A program made the position numbers and the translations under genes. Source: Codonopsis lanceolata (Eukaryota > Streptophyta > Magnoliopsida > Asterales > Campanulaceae). From it: a DNA stretch of 64,000 bases. The notes beneath the pieces were generated by a model. It was not told the DNA's origin. It worked only from the letters and a program-made list of their open reading frames with translations, and made no database searches. This document shows positions 33,495 through 44,034 of the stretch, piece after piece. The stretch is from NCBI GenBank assembly GCA_013146195.2, contig CM028381.1:56541546-56605545 (forward strand), read 5' to 3'. Position 1 is the stretch's first letter, and each line of letters starts with the position of its first letter.

Positions 33495-35040
33495 GTTCCA
33501 AGGCTAACAGGCGTCGTTCATCAATTAGGGCCAGTTCTTCGTATCGCCCTTTGATCCAGTTAACTTCTGTTATATCAGATTCCATCATTACTTTTAATGA
33601 TGGAATTTCCACTTCTATCGGTAGTACTGCCTCCATGCCATATGTCAGAATGTAATGAGTAGCCCCAGTGGGTGTGCGGACTGAAGTACGATAGCCCTAG
33701 AGGGCAAGTGACAATTTTTCTAGCCAGTCTCTTCCTGTGTCAGCCATTTTTTTGATGATGTTTTCAAGTTTTTTATTGGCTGCTTCAACAGCATCATTGG
33801 CTTGTGGTCGATAAGGGGAGGATTTGTGTCTTTGGATCTTGAACTCGTCGAGTAGACGGTTCACGTCCCCTTCAAAATGTGAGCCGTTGTCGGAGATTAT
33901 CTCGAAAGGTACCCCATAGCGATATATAATATTGGTCCGTATGAACTCGAACACCTTTCGGGCATTCAGAACTTTGTAGGAAGAGGCTTCCACCCACTTT
34001 GTAAAGTAATCGATGGCTACCAAGGCGTATTCATGGCCATTGGATCCCTTCGTGTGAATTTGGCCTATGACGTTGATTCCCCACGTTGAGAAGGGCCAGG
34101 GGGCTGTGGAGTTATATAGGACGTGTGGGGGCACAGGCTGCAGATTGGAAAAGCGTTGACATTTGTTGTAGTGTCGCACCCACCAGATACAATCAGTTTT
34201 GAGCGTACTCCAATAGTACCCCTGTCGGATGATTTTCTTGGATAGCATAAGGCCATTCATGTGGGGCCCGCAGGTACCACCATGTAGTTGATCCATAATT
34301 TGCTCAGCCTTAGCCTGATCGACACATAGTAAGTTGAGGCCTTGATAGTGCCTCTTATACAGGCTGCCACCGCTGAGCACAAATTGGGAGGCCCACCTTC
34401 GCAGGGAGACTCTTCCTCTTTTATCTAGGCTAGGAGGATAGAGACCTTTCTGGAGCAGATTTAAGATGTCAGCGTACCAAGGCTCGTGATCTGCTTCAGG
34501 GGCTGCATTGATTTTGAAACAGTATGCCGGAGTGACCTTCTTCCCGACTATAAATGGTTGAACATTAGTTTCTGCGGGAATCTGGACTAGTGATGCCAGA
34601 GTAGCCAGGGCATCAGTGAATTGATTCCTATCTCGTGGCAGATAATAAAACGAGATAGAACTAAATCGGGCGGCAAGTGCTGCTAACTTGGCATGATAGA
34701 GCTGCAGCCGAGGATCCTGGGTCTTCCATCTTCCTGCGACTTGATTTATGGTCAGGGCAGAGTCTCCGTAGACTTCGACATCTTTAGCTCCTCTTTGGAG
34801 AGCTTCTTCTAGGCCAGCAATACAGGCTTCATATTCCGCCGTATTATTTGAATATTCAAACTCCAACCTTATAGCCAGCGGAGTATGAGAGTCAGCCGGA
34901 TCGATAAGTAAGATTCCTATGCCAAAGCCTCTTTTGTTCGCGGCTCCATCAAAGAACATTTTCCAATAGGTGTCATGGTCAGCGATTTCCAAGACACCTT
35001 CATCTGGGAAACCAGGCTCAGTCGCATCTTCGGCCTTCAA
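33495..35040 (-). pseudogene. pol: Tat-1 archaeal-type RNase H and integrase
   Basis: A 447-codon frame from 35040. aRNH occupies about residues 25-160: WKMFFDGAANKRGFGIGILL, EYEACIAGLEEAL, VEVYGDSALTINQV and LPRDRNQFTDALATLA hold the four acidic residues. Integrase follows: zinc domain HGGTCGPHMNGLMLSK ... HYNKCQRF (first Cys of the CxxC pair replaced or shifted), core ALVAIDYFTKWVEASS (D), IISDNGSHFEG (D), and SPYRPQANDAVEAANKKLE (E). A single TAG at 33697-33699 replaces Leu (Tat-2 keeps LALLGYR). The frame goes on as GYRTSVRTPTGATHY and YGMEAVLPIEVEIPSL to the LINE at 33494. Otherwise one of the best kept frames in the window. Confidence 0.93.
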
Positions 35041-35165
35041 ATGTAGATCGACTAAGTGGTCTAAAATGACACTTCCTTTGATAGACTTGACTGTGACATA
35101 AGTTATGTCAAACTCGTTGAGAAGAAAGGACCACTTAGCTAGTCAATTTGGGCCGACGTGATGGC

Positions 35166-35540
35166 TTAACAGAAGATGTACTTGATATGGTCCATTCTGG
35201 ATATGAGTTTGATGGACCTTCCTTGGAGATAGGTTTTGAGCCTCTGAGTGGCCCAGACTAGGCCGGTGCAACTTTTTTCCAAAGCTGAATAGTTTAGCTC
35301 GCTTCCCTGTAGCTTCCTACTTATGAAGTATACGGCATTTTCAATGTAGGAATCTTCTTTCTCTTGGGCGAGCATAGTCCCTACTGATGTGTCTGTGACG
35401 GTTAAGTATATGAGGAGAGGTTTATGTGTATGGGGTGGAGCTAGAACATGGGGATTGGTAAGGTAGGCTTTTATTTTCTCGAAGGCTAGCTGGCACTTTT
35501 CGTCCTAGACTTGGTCGGTATTCTTTTTTAGGAGTTTAAA
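35166..35540 (-). pseudogene. pol: Tat-1 RNase H (first, retroviral-type position)
   Basis: YFISRKLQGSELNYSALEKS, LVWATQRLKTYLQGRSIKL and MDHIKYIF follow RT on the minus strand, the RNase H directly after RT in Ty3/gypsy. The TDH-like motif is altered (SRMDHIKYIF). Upstream DKSLPFFKLLKK-type text (35520-35545) is broken. In Tat lineages this domain is degenerate and aRNH is thought to support it. Confidence 0.82.
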
Positions 35541-36300
35541 GAGGGGCTAACATGTGGTGGTCATGCATGCGATGAAGCTTGATGTCTTTTAACTTGCCTG
35601 AAGCCTTTGACTTCAATGGAGTTTTTTTCGGCCGTGGCATTTCTAGGATGGCTTTGATCTTTCTTGGCTCGATCTCGATGCCTTGCTCGATTACTAAGAA
35701 TCCCGAGGACTTTGCCTTTGTAACCCAGAATGTGCATTTGGAGGGGTTAAGTTTCATCCGTGCTTCCTTAGTCTTTGAAAAACTTTCGAAGATCTTTGAT
35801 ATGGGCACCGTTGGCGTCACTGGAATGCATGATCATGTCATCAACATAGACCTCCATTTCTTTGTGGATCATGTTGTGGAAGAAGGGTGGTGGCGGCCCT
35901 CTGGTAAGTGGCTCCGGGATTTTTCAGCCCAAATGGCATGAAAGTATAACAATAAGTTCCCCAGGGAGTAGTGAAAGAGGTCTTCTCCTGGTCTTCTGCT
36001 GCCATTTTGATTTGATTATAGCCTAGCATGCCGTCGACGAAGGATCGGACTTTGTGGGCTGCGACGGCATCTACCACAATATCAATGTTGGGCAGGGGGA
36101 AGTCATCTTTGGGCGACGCTTTGTTGAGGTCGCGGAAGTCTACAGATTCTCGACTTTCCCGTTGGGCTTAGGAGCGACCACTATATGTTTGACAGCAGAT
36201 CGGGTATTCGACTACTCGAAGAAAGTTGACGCGCATTGTATAAGCTGTTTCATGATTTCTTCTTTGACTTATAGTGACCATTCCGCTTGATGCGGCGAGC
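35541..36300 (-). pseudogene. pol: Tat-1 reverse transcriptase, frameshifted
   Basis: Minus strand pieces in order: FVDGMLGYNQIKMAAEDQEK, TSFTTPWGTYCYTFMPFGLK, NPGATYQRA, then EVYVDDMIMHS with the catalytic YVDD at 35838-35849 in another frame, KLNPSKCTFWV and GIEIEPRKIKAILEMPRPK. At least four indels separate the blocks. The N-terminal part of RT (YPGCSPINEARRIKR) closes the long frame at 36250-36897. Confidence 0.88.
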
Positions 36301-36897
36301 TTCATTGATCGGCGAGCATCCAGGATATGTGGGAATCCGGTGCTCGACTATGGCTGGATCCAGGCCGGGCATATCTTCGTAGGACCAAGCAAATATGTCT
36401 ATGAATTCTTTGAGGAGATCAATGCGTGCCTTTCTTTCTGGACCTTGGAGGTAACTGCCGATTCTGACTTCTTTGATTTCATTGTCCAACCCCAGATTGA
36501 TAGTAAACAAGTCTTTACTAGCTGCTGATGAATGACCATGTTCCTGGTACTCAACTGACTTTGCAAGCTCAAGTAGATAATTTTTATCTTTTGGGTCCAT
36601 TTCATTAAATGACTCATTATCATAATTATTATTATTATTTAATGCGTCTTTTAATGTAGGTGCAACTAAGGAATAAGCAAAGACATTTAAATTATCATTA
36701 AAAGCATACTGTACAGGGGTTATTACATTCTCGAGGACCTGGGGCTTGAGATCCTCAACTTTAGGTAGCGGATCGGTAGATGACCAATCCGTAAAGCTAA
36801 GGGAAGGAGTGGGGATGGTATATCCAAAGCAGTCTACCAAGTCTGCGGGCGTCAGGAGCGGACCGGTCGTGGTGTACCAATTCTGCAGAGGCTTATT
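36250..36897 (-). CDS. pol: Tat-1 protease-RT linker and RT start (left part)
   Basis: Minus strand frame NKPLQNWYTTTGPLLTPADL, FTDWSSTDPLPKVEDLKPQ, VENVITPVQYAFNDNL-like text, an Asn run (NNNNNYDN), IGSYLQGPERKARIDLLKEF, FAWSYEDMPGLDPAIVEHRI. The last motif is the usual start of RT in Tat elements. Its first codon here abuts the solo LTR at 36898; the other half is at 40651. Tat-2 has the same text uninterrupted (57764 on). Confidence 0.88.
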   Translation of the reverse strand, partial: NKPLQNWYTTTGPLLTPADLVDCFGYTIPTPSLSFTDWSSTDPLPKVEDLKPQVLENVITPVQYAFNDNLNVFAYSLVAPTLKDALNNNNNYDNESFNEMDPKDKNYLLELAKSVEYQEHGHSSAASKDLFTINLGLDNEIKEVRIGSYLQGPERKARIDLLKEFIDIFAWSYEDMPGLDPAIVEHRIPTYPGCSPINEARRIKRNGHYKSKKKS

Positions 36898-39800
36898 TGT
36901 AACACCCCGCTCCTTCGTTAGCTCGGTTTGCATGCCGTACTTGCACTTCTTCCTTTGTCGATTGTATGTTCGGTTTACTAAAGGGTCTAGATATGTATGA
37001 GAGGCCACATTAAGACCAAAACACTATTAAGAGATGTCATATAGTTGTTGACTTGCTAAAGTCACAAGTCGTGACTCGACGAGGGTCGGAATGCGACGCT
37101 ATTGAGGGTTTGCTTGCGTTTTGCGTTCGTGACCTCGGTTTGGTCCTAGACCTTTATATGATGATTGATTAACATGTTTAGATGTATTAGACTTCAAGTT
37201 GGAGGTGTTCCTTAAGTCTATCGATGATTTGGAAGCTTTGGAGATAGTGTTCGTCTCTATCGTGTAGTTCGGGGATCGAGTCGCGTAATCGTCTCTCTTT
37301 TGGAGTTCTTATTTCTCTAGTTGTTATTCAACTTTCTAGAAGTATTCAAGCTTCTTGATTAGCCCTTAGACTTGCCTTAAAAGTCTCCTTTCGATGCACG
37401 TTCAATTGCGAGTTCATTCGTTGTTGCACCTCTTCCCGGTTTTGCTCCGAGTTGTTTCGGGAGTTGTTTCGGGGGTTGTTGTGAGTGTTATGTGGGGGTT
37501 CTAGACCAACTTTGAAAGGGGTTTGAACCTTGATTGCTTTGGTTAAGTGTTTGGGGGTCTTTTAGGTTGAATTTTGAGCCATTTCGGGTCTGCCGAGCTT
37601 GCCCTCGCAAGGTGGAATGGCCTTGCCCCCGCAAGGTCAATGGAAGAAGTCACCTTGAGAGAATTTGGAGAGCTTGCGATCGCAAGCTATAGGGACCTGC
37701 GGTGCAGGTGCCCGATCTGTCTTCCTGTTTTTGATTTTTGACGAGAAATGTCTATCCTACCCTCATCAAACCCCCTCTAAACCTTTCCTAACCACTCATA
37801 CTTAGCCATAAACATGTCCTAACATTAGTTTGAAGTTAATTAAGGTTAGATTAGTGATTGATTAATCCTAATCTCTACTAATTGTACCAAGGAATTCCCT
37901 ATTTTGCCCTCTTGGTTTGTGGAGGTATAAAAGCCAAATCCCTTTGCAATTTTCTGAAAATCCTCTTCATTTCTTCTCTTCTTCCATACGTATTAGAGAG
38001 AGAAAGGGGCTTCAAGATTTTGAGCCCTAGCTTCATTCTTCCTTTGATCCAAGAGCGATCCACCGTCGATTTCCTTCAAACTTCAGATTCGTGAAGCCCT
38101 CGGCGTGAACAAGTTCACCGATCGGATTTGCGTTCTTTAGTTTTCATCCGAGCTAGGTAAGTTACCTTCTTTTTATTTTGGTTCATTGGCCCTAAGGAAA
38201 ACAACCTATATGCTATTTCTGGGCAATGAACACTTGATATGCTTTGTATGCCCATTTTGGGGATTTTTGGAAATATGAACTTGTTAATAGCATGAATGAA
38301 ATGATTTGAATGATATTATATGTTGTAAGAAATGGGTTATGATTTATGTTGGGTGTTGTTATGAATTTTAGGGCTTGAGAATCAAGCCCGAATTATTGGA
38401 GAAATTGTTGTTAATTGAAGTGGGTGTTAATGTTGAGATTGATGAAATGTGTAAAGGATGAAACTTAGTATTTAGACTCAACGGAGTCGTGATAAGTTCA
38501 ATAATGTGTTAATGAACTCGGGATGAAATCCTACGATATTTGGGTTTCATTTGACTATAATTATGACGAATTCTTGGATTTTTAGGCTTGGGAAACAAGC
38601 CCGGGTTATTTTTGGGAGAATTCCTATAAACTTGAATGATGTGTTAATTTTAGGATTTATGAAATATGTATTTAATGAAATGTGATATTAAGACTCAATG
38701 GAGTCGTTATAAGTTCAATAAGATGTTAGTGAGCCTTTGGTTGAAATCCTACGATGTTCGGGTTTGGTTGGTTTTGATTGTGAGTAGCCGAGCATTTCGA
38801 ATTGTGTCCCATTTGTGACGCCCACGATATAGAGGCTTATTGGGGATTTATTTAGAGCGTGCTCGTTAGGGCACGGAGCATTAGAGACCAACCTATGATC
38901 TCGTATTACTTTAAGAAATGATTATTTGAATGAGTTCTCTTTTAGGGAATTTGATCACGTGCACATGAAAGCACTTGCGAGGATATGACTACAGCTTAGT
39001 TTTGGTACCCTTGAGATTGGCTTTGAGGATGTCGATTATATACGACAGTTAGGACTATGGTTGAGTCTGTTATGCTTTTATGAATAGACTAAATACTAAA
39101 TCTTGATTAATGGTTGTTTATAGACTAATAATAATCTTTTGTTTAATCCAGAGTAGAGGACTACGGTAGACCTCATGCTGTGATTTCTTGAGCTTATATG
39201 CTACTTTCGATTGGGTGATAACTTGATGATTATGGGTAACTCATTATGTGGTTCTTTGACTAAACTTATAAGCTAGTTGGATTTGTTAAGTATGTGCAAA
39301 TATGTGCATTGTTAAATTGGTGTGTAGAGCTTTATGTCCTACTTGATTTGATAAGTCCGCTATGGTCGGTCATGATTCTTGTTTGAGCATGCGAGTAAAT
39401 ATCTACTTGTGCATTGCATAAAAGTCCAACTGGCATTATTTGGATTGGTTTTTCTGTCAGGGTGGGACGATACATCGCTTATACGAATCGTAAGATTCGT
39501 ATTAGATTATGGATCGCCGTGCACAGGACCTCACACACCCCTCCATTGTTGGCCTTGATGGTGAAGTAGCCTTGCGTAACAATACGTGCGCCATTGGCTG
39601 CTATCTAAATCGAGTAGGTTCTCGGTATGAGTCGATGTAATCACAGAGCATCGATGGCACGAACCAGTATAACATTGTGTATTGCAAGAGCAACATAACG
39701 ACACTATTTGGGTATCTTCTCTATCCCTTATGTGGCTTATTATAAGCACTTATATGAAAGATAATGTACTATGTGGTTTATGAAGTTTATGTTACTTGAT

Positions 39801-40650
39801 GATTTTATACATGCTTGTCCATTATGCCATGCCACGTCATGCTATGCCATACAATCGCATTTAGTAACTTACTGGGTCATTATGACTCATTTTGTGTGTT
39901 TGTTTTCCTTAGTTTGTGCAGTGAGCTCGTTAGTGCGTTGCGGCTAGTGCGTGTTTGATAATGTGGTCTTCAGGGCAATAGCTTGGAGTTATTATTATTA
40001 TTGTATTTATTATCTTGTGAGACACAGATGTAAAGTTATGTAAACTTTACTTGGGTAGTTATGTTATTATTTTATTATCGTTTATTTTGGGAGCCGACTT
40101 GTTTGGTCGAGCTATTATATTTAATTAGAAGCCACTATGTCGCCTTCTCGAGCAAGGTTTTAGCTCGTGTATTCTAGTATTGTGTTGGTTATCTTTATCT
40201 CTGTCAAGTTTAGCTGTGAGACTTTGGTTTAGTTGTTAGTGTTTAATCTCTTATTCTCTAAGTTGATTTGTCCCTCCGGCATGTTATAGCCGTTGAGTAG
40301 TTGTTTATCAGGTTGGTATTTTGTTGCTTCGCCGGCCTTAGGTTTGCCGATGGTTTGTTGCCCGTGTGCAATGTTGCATCACGCGAGTCGTAGATTTGTT
40401 GAGAGATAGTTATCTCTCAGCCTTGCGTTCCTTTGTTTAGGATTAAAGGCTTGGGTTCCACTTATGCTTTGCTTCCATGATTTTAGTTTTGTTGTTAGTA
40501 TTGTCGTTATGGCTTTACCTTCCTATTCGAGCTTGATGGCTCATCTTTTGACTCGTACCATTATGCTTAGCAGGTGCTTGTCCGTCTTCTAGTTTGTCTT
40601 GACGGCACGACCTTGGGATTCCGCATTGGAGTCCGAGTCGGGTTGTTACA
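36898..40650 (+). repeat. Solo chromovirus LTR (LTR-D), 3753 bp, with 5-bp TSD
   Basis: Starts TGTAACACCCCG and ends GGGTTGTTACA, bounded on both sides by TTATT (36893-36897 and 40651-40655). No PBS, PPT or internal region is present, so recombination between two LTRs removed the rest. TATAAAA at 37926-37932. Clear block similarity to LTR-B (CACATTAAGACCAAAA, GATTGATTAACATGTTTAGA). It interrupts Tat-1 pol. Confidence 0.95.
38157..39912 (+). other. Intron-like segment inside solo LTR-D with donor hairpin
   Basis: Donor CTAG|GTAAGT at 38157 and acceptor TTTGTTTTCCTTAG at 39899-39912. Donor hairpin GTTCATTGGCC (38181-38191) with GGGCAATGAAC (38221-38231), ten of eleven pairs. The loop has CTAAGGAAAACAA (38192-38204), complementary to the acceptor over 13 bases. 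The pre-acceptor hairpin GGGTCAT/ATGACTC is at 39874-39888. Confidence 0.6.
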
Positions 40651-41052
40651 TTATTAGAAATGGACTCAAACTCAACAAGGAGCTTTTCATAACTAATGCC
40701 TTTGTCTATCATGCCCAGAAAACTGTCTCCTAGACCGTCATCATCTAGCAGGGCTAAAGCATAATCATCTTGGTTTATAGACCAAGTATTTTCAATGGTG
40801 ACAGTCTTACATACAGTGCTACGGGGCTCCAGGGTAACCTGTTCCATTCTACATGTGAGAAGACTGACATTTTCAAAGATTTCTCAACCAGGGCATCTTT
40901 TTCCATTCTGGTCTAATCAGGGCTCAAGAAACATGAGATAGGCTTCAGTTTCCCCCTTTCTTACAAAGTAACCATTTAAGGTTTTCTTATAGGGTTGGAG
41001 AGGGGGATTTTCATAAGGACGCTTTTCTCTTTCTGCCTTTCTTTTCTCACGT
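40651..41052 (-). pseudogene. pol: Tat-1 protease-RT linker (right part)
   Basis: Minus strand MEQVTLEPRSTVCKTVTIEN, DDYALALLDDDGLGDSFLG and LLVEFESISN, which would join NKPLQNWY across the solo LTR in frame once one TSD copy is removed. Tat-2 reads VEFGATSNKPLQN at the same point. Upstream, KRKREKRKAEREKRPYENPP (41050-40980) and one stop near 40920 are seen. Confidence 0.82.
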
Positions 41053-41760
41053 TTACGTTTCATATGTATCTCGGTGAGTAGGCGTGTATCCTAGACCAAA
41101 AGGAGGGATACATTCCCTAAGTTCATCCTGGACTAAATTAACAAGTCCTTGCTGATTTCTGCCGAGACCCATACCAGGCATATAATTCATTTTTTGAAAC
41201 ATGTTTAAAGGGACCATGTTTCCTAGGGAAGTGACTTTCTTTCCAATGATGTCAGTTTCTCGACTATATTCAATAGTGTTGACCACAGCTTGGGGGATAA
41301 CCTCAAAACCATTGAGAAAAATACCAGTGTCCTCATGTTCTATCTCGAGGATTAGGATATCCTCGTTTTCCTTATTCTCCACGATCTTATCGGCCAGAAT
41401 AATTACTATATGTTCATCGTGGATGAATTTGACATACTGGTGTAATGAAGAGGCTACCCCCTTTACCCCATGAATCCAAGGGCGTCCCAACAACATGCTA
41501 AAAGTGGCTGGTATATCTAGGACTTAGAACTCAACTGGCATGTTTAGCGGTCCAATAGTTATCATTAAAGTGACCACCCCAAATACACATCGACTAGTGT
41601 TGTCGTATGCCTTAACTGTCTGCGAGGAAGGATTGAGTTATGAAATTTTTATTCCCAGTTTGGCTAATGTGCTGGCAGGACATACATTCAGTGAAGACCC
41701 GTTATCTATCAGAACCCGGGGAACCCGTTTCTCCAAAATTCTCACAGTGATATGAAGAGA
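41053..41760 (-). pseudogene. pol: Tat-1 protease with G-patch-like tail
   Basis: The active site VLIDNGSSLNVCPASTLAKL has DNG at 41698-41706, in place of the common DTG/DSG; DNG is seen in other Tat proteases. A stop interrupts near 41635 and another at 41525. The open frame at 41496-41053 begins with the flap-end motif MLLGRPWIHG. It ends with a G-patch-like segment MPGMGLGRNQQGLVNLVQ ... FGLGYTPT (about 41180-41085). G-patch motifs bind nucleic acid or partner helicases in other proteins; here the role is inferred. Confidence 0.8.
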
Positions 41761-42340
41761 ATCAATGTGGTTGGTTCCTTTGGCAGATCTAGATCAGTGA
41801 ACATTATTACGTTCCCAAATTGAATGTTCCCGATCATCTGGGTAAGCTCATTTGGGGAGGTTTCAATAGGAATGACCGCCTGACTTAGTGACTTAGCTAG
41901 TTTATCATTGTGGGTCTTAGAAGCACACAGTAAGCCCCAGATGGAAATGTTGGCCTGAGTTTTCTTCATCTGAGTCAATAAAGTATCTTCCACCATTTTG
42001 GCCGTAGTATCTGTTACTTGATCTTTTCCAGAGTGGTCACCTCTTTCCGGGTTTGGCTGGTAGGCTCGGCCAGATCGGGTAAGGTGGCTAACATCTCTAC
42101 CAACCCAAGTGGCCTTTTCAATGTTACAAGAGTTTTGGCTACCAAGGATGGTGTCCCAAGAGAGCATATTATAGCTAGGCTCTTTTATGGATAAGGATGG
42201 AGGGATAGGAACAAGGATATATGGAAGTGGATGTTTATTTATTTCAAACTTGGGAACACAGGAGTTTTCATCAACCTCAATCATGTTGACTTGAGGTAGG
42301 GGGTTATTGACTATATTTGGTCTAGGTGGAGGCTTTTCAA
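41761..42340 (-). pseudogene. Tat-1 gag-PR connecting region
   Basis: A 180-codon frame (42284-41742): MIEVDENSCVPKFEINKHPL, YNMLSWDTILGS, RSGRAYQPNPERGDHSGKDQ, LTQMIGNIQFGNVIMFTDLD. The last blocks (LTRSGRAYQPN ... QVTDTTAKMVE and LCASKTHNDKL) belong to the polyprotein between the zinc finger and protease of Tat elements. No catalytic motif of its own. Tat-2 lacks this region. Confidence 0.7.
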
Positions 42341-43400
42341 TAACCTTATCATCTATTAGGCCCTGGATAGCATTTTTGAGGGTATAACATTTGTCGGTGA
42401 AGTGACCACTGGAGCGATGGTATTCACAGTACTGGGCATGGTTCCAATTCTTGGGCAGGGGGTTTGGCGGTTAATAATTTTCCAACGGCTTTAGTACTCC
42501 TTGTGCCATTAGCCCCTGCAGTATTACAGACTGGGGAGCTTGCAGTTCATCATAATGTCGGCTTACCCTGTTCTGATTTTTGAAGTTTTTGGCTAGGCCA
42601 TCATTTGCTCCCACTGTATTGACAGACCTGTCCGACCCATAGTACCATGGAACAGAACTATAATTCTGGGTAGAAAATGGAGTTCAGGCATTTCCTACCA
42701 TATTGACAGCTGGTGCTGGTATTGGTGCGATTGTCTTTCCTTTGGAGTAACGGAAAGAACTAGGAGGCGTATTGGTTTTTAGTTGGCCAGTCCGTATATC
42801 ATCATCAATACGGGCTCCTATCTCCATGATTTCTTTGAAATTGGTGTAGGGGAGATACCGCATGTGTTCCAGGTAAATGGGCTGGAGATTTTTAATGAAC
42901 ATTCGGCATGACTTGGCCGGATCAAGTCTGTCAAAGTTCTGCGCCAGCTTCCTTTTCCACCTGACTGCAAACTCAGCGCAGATTTCTTTCTCTCTTTGGG
43001 TGCACGACTCAAGGTCCCTTCTATTTTCAGGATTGGTGTTGTCTTTATACCTTTCAAGGAATGCCTCAGCTATCTGGTCCCAAGTATTTAGGGTGCTGCT
43101 ATCGGACAACATCAGCCATTGTTTGGCAGCCCCTACTAAAGTGAGGTGAAAATTGGAAGCCATAGCCTCAAAGCTAGCTCCCCTTGACTACATGCCAGTG
43201 GAATAAGATCTCAAATGGGATATAGGGCATCCAGTCTCGTCAAACGTTTCTATGTCGGGCATTTTGAACTTCGAGGGTAGGATTGCTGAAGGCTGCAATG
43301 CTAGAGCCCACGTAGAAAATTCCCCTTTATTGAGAAGTTTAAGCATCATGGCCTTCATATTTTCCATGTCGGCCTCCATTTTGGTGGCTAGGGGAGTTAG
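42341..43400 (-). pseudogene. gag: Tat-1 gag core and zinc finger
   Basis: Capsid precursor. The frame 43379-43188 has MKAMMLKLLNKGEFSTWALA and PSKFKMPDIETFDETGCPIS, and after a stop 43163-42684 has MASNFHLTLVGAAKQWLMLS, WDQIAEAFLERYKDNTNPEN, KRKLAQNFDRLDPAKSCRMF: the Retrotrans_gag fold. After two further stops a CX2HX4HX4C finger CEYHRSSGHFTDKC is seen at about 42393-42434, the form typical of Tat gag (Tat-2: CEYHKCSGHLTDRC). Three stops break the gene. Confidence 0.9.
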
Positions 43401-44034
43401 TTGTGTGTATATACTGGCTGGATTACGGAAGGCTGGGTTATTTTCTGGCTGAAGGGTCTGGTGAGGATTCTGGGTTGGTGGGTTTTGTGTAGTATATGGA
43501 TTCTAGGTTGGATATGGATATTGGGCATTATAAGGACTCTGGGCTGGATATGGGTATTGGGTTGGATAAAGGTCCTGGGTTGGTGGATTTTGGGTCTATG
43601 GATTCTGGGTTGGTGGTTTTTGGGTATATGGATTCTCGGTTAATGGGTTTTGGGCAGTATATGGAGTCTGGGTTGGTAGGTTATTGGAGGTTTCGGCTGG
43701 GTGACCAGGATCATTGAAAGGTAAGTATGTGGTAACTTGGCCTGGTGGGTTATAGCTTTTAGGGTCCATATGTGGGCTATTTAGGAGTGGGTTAATTATA
43801 GGAAAAGGGAGGTCATTTGGGCTTTGGGGAATATTAGTGTTCGGGAGAGGGTATGGAGGATAGGACGGGTAAGGACTGGTGTTTGGATAGTAGGGACTCG
43901 GTGGAGGATTGGGATTCGGGGTAGCGGTAGTATTTGGTGGGTAGTCGGTGGATTATTGGTCAAGGCCATGTCTCCTTTTGGGACTCGAATTGGTGTGGCG
44001 TTAGGCTGGGTGGTCCTCTTCCAGTGGACAGGTC
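43401..44034 (-). pseudogene. gag: Tat-1 gag N-terminal Pro/Gln repeat region
   Basis: Minus strand codes tandem units of the type NPYTQ/NPPTQ/YPYPAQ (43440-43690), then upstream PPTTHQILPLPRIPIL and TPIRVPKGDMALTNNPP (43800-44000). Low-complexity Pro/Thr/Gln/Asn region preceding the capsid core, a common place for such tracts in Tat gag. The plus-strand Gly/Trp-rich frame here is its shadow. Interrupted on the right by a LINE. Confidence 0.7.

Noticed and set aside
36054..36528. Plus-strand frames over Tat-1 RT (78 and 84 codons)
   Set aside because: Shadows of the minus-strand pol, whose motifs are clear.
43401..43717. Gly/Trp/Ile-rich plus-strand frames
   Set aside because: Antisense shadow of the Pro/Gln repeats of Tat-1 gag.
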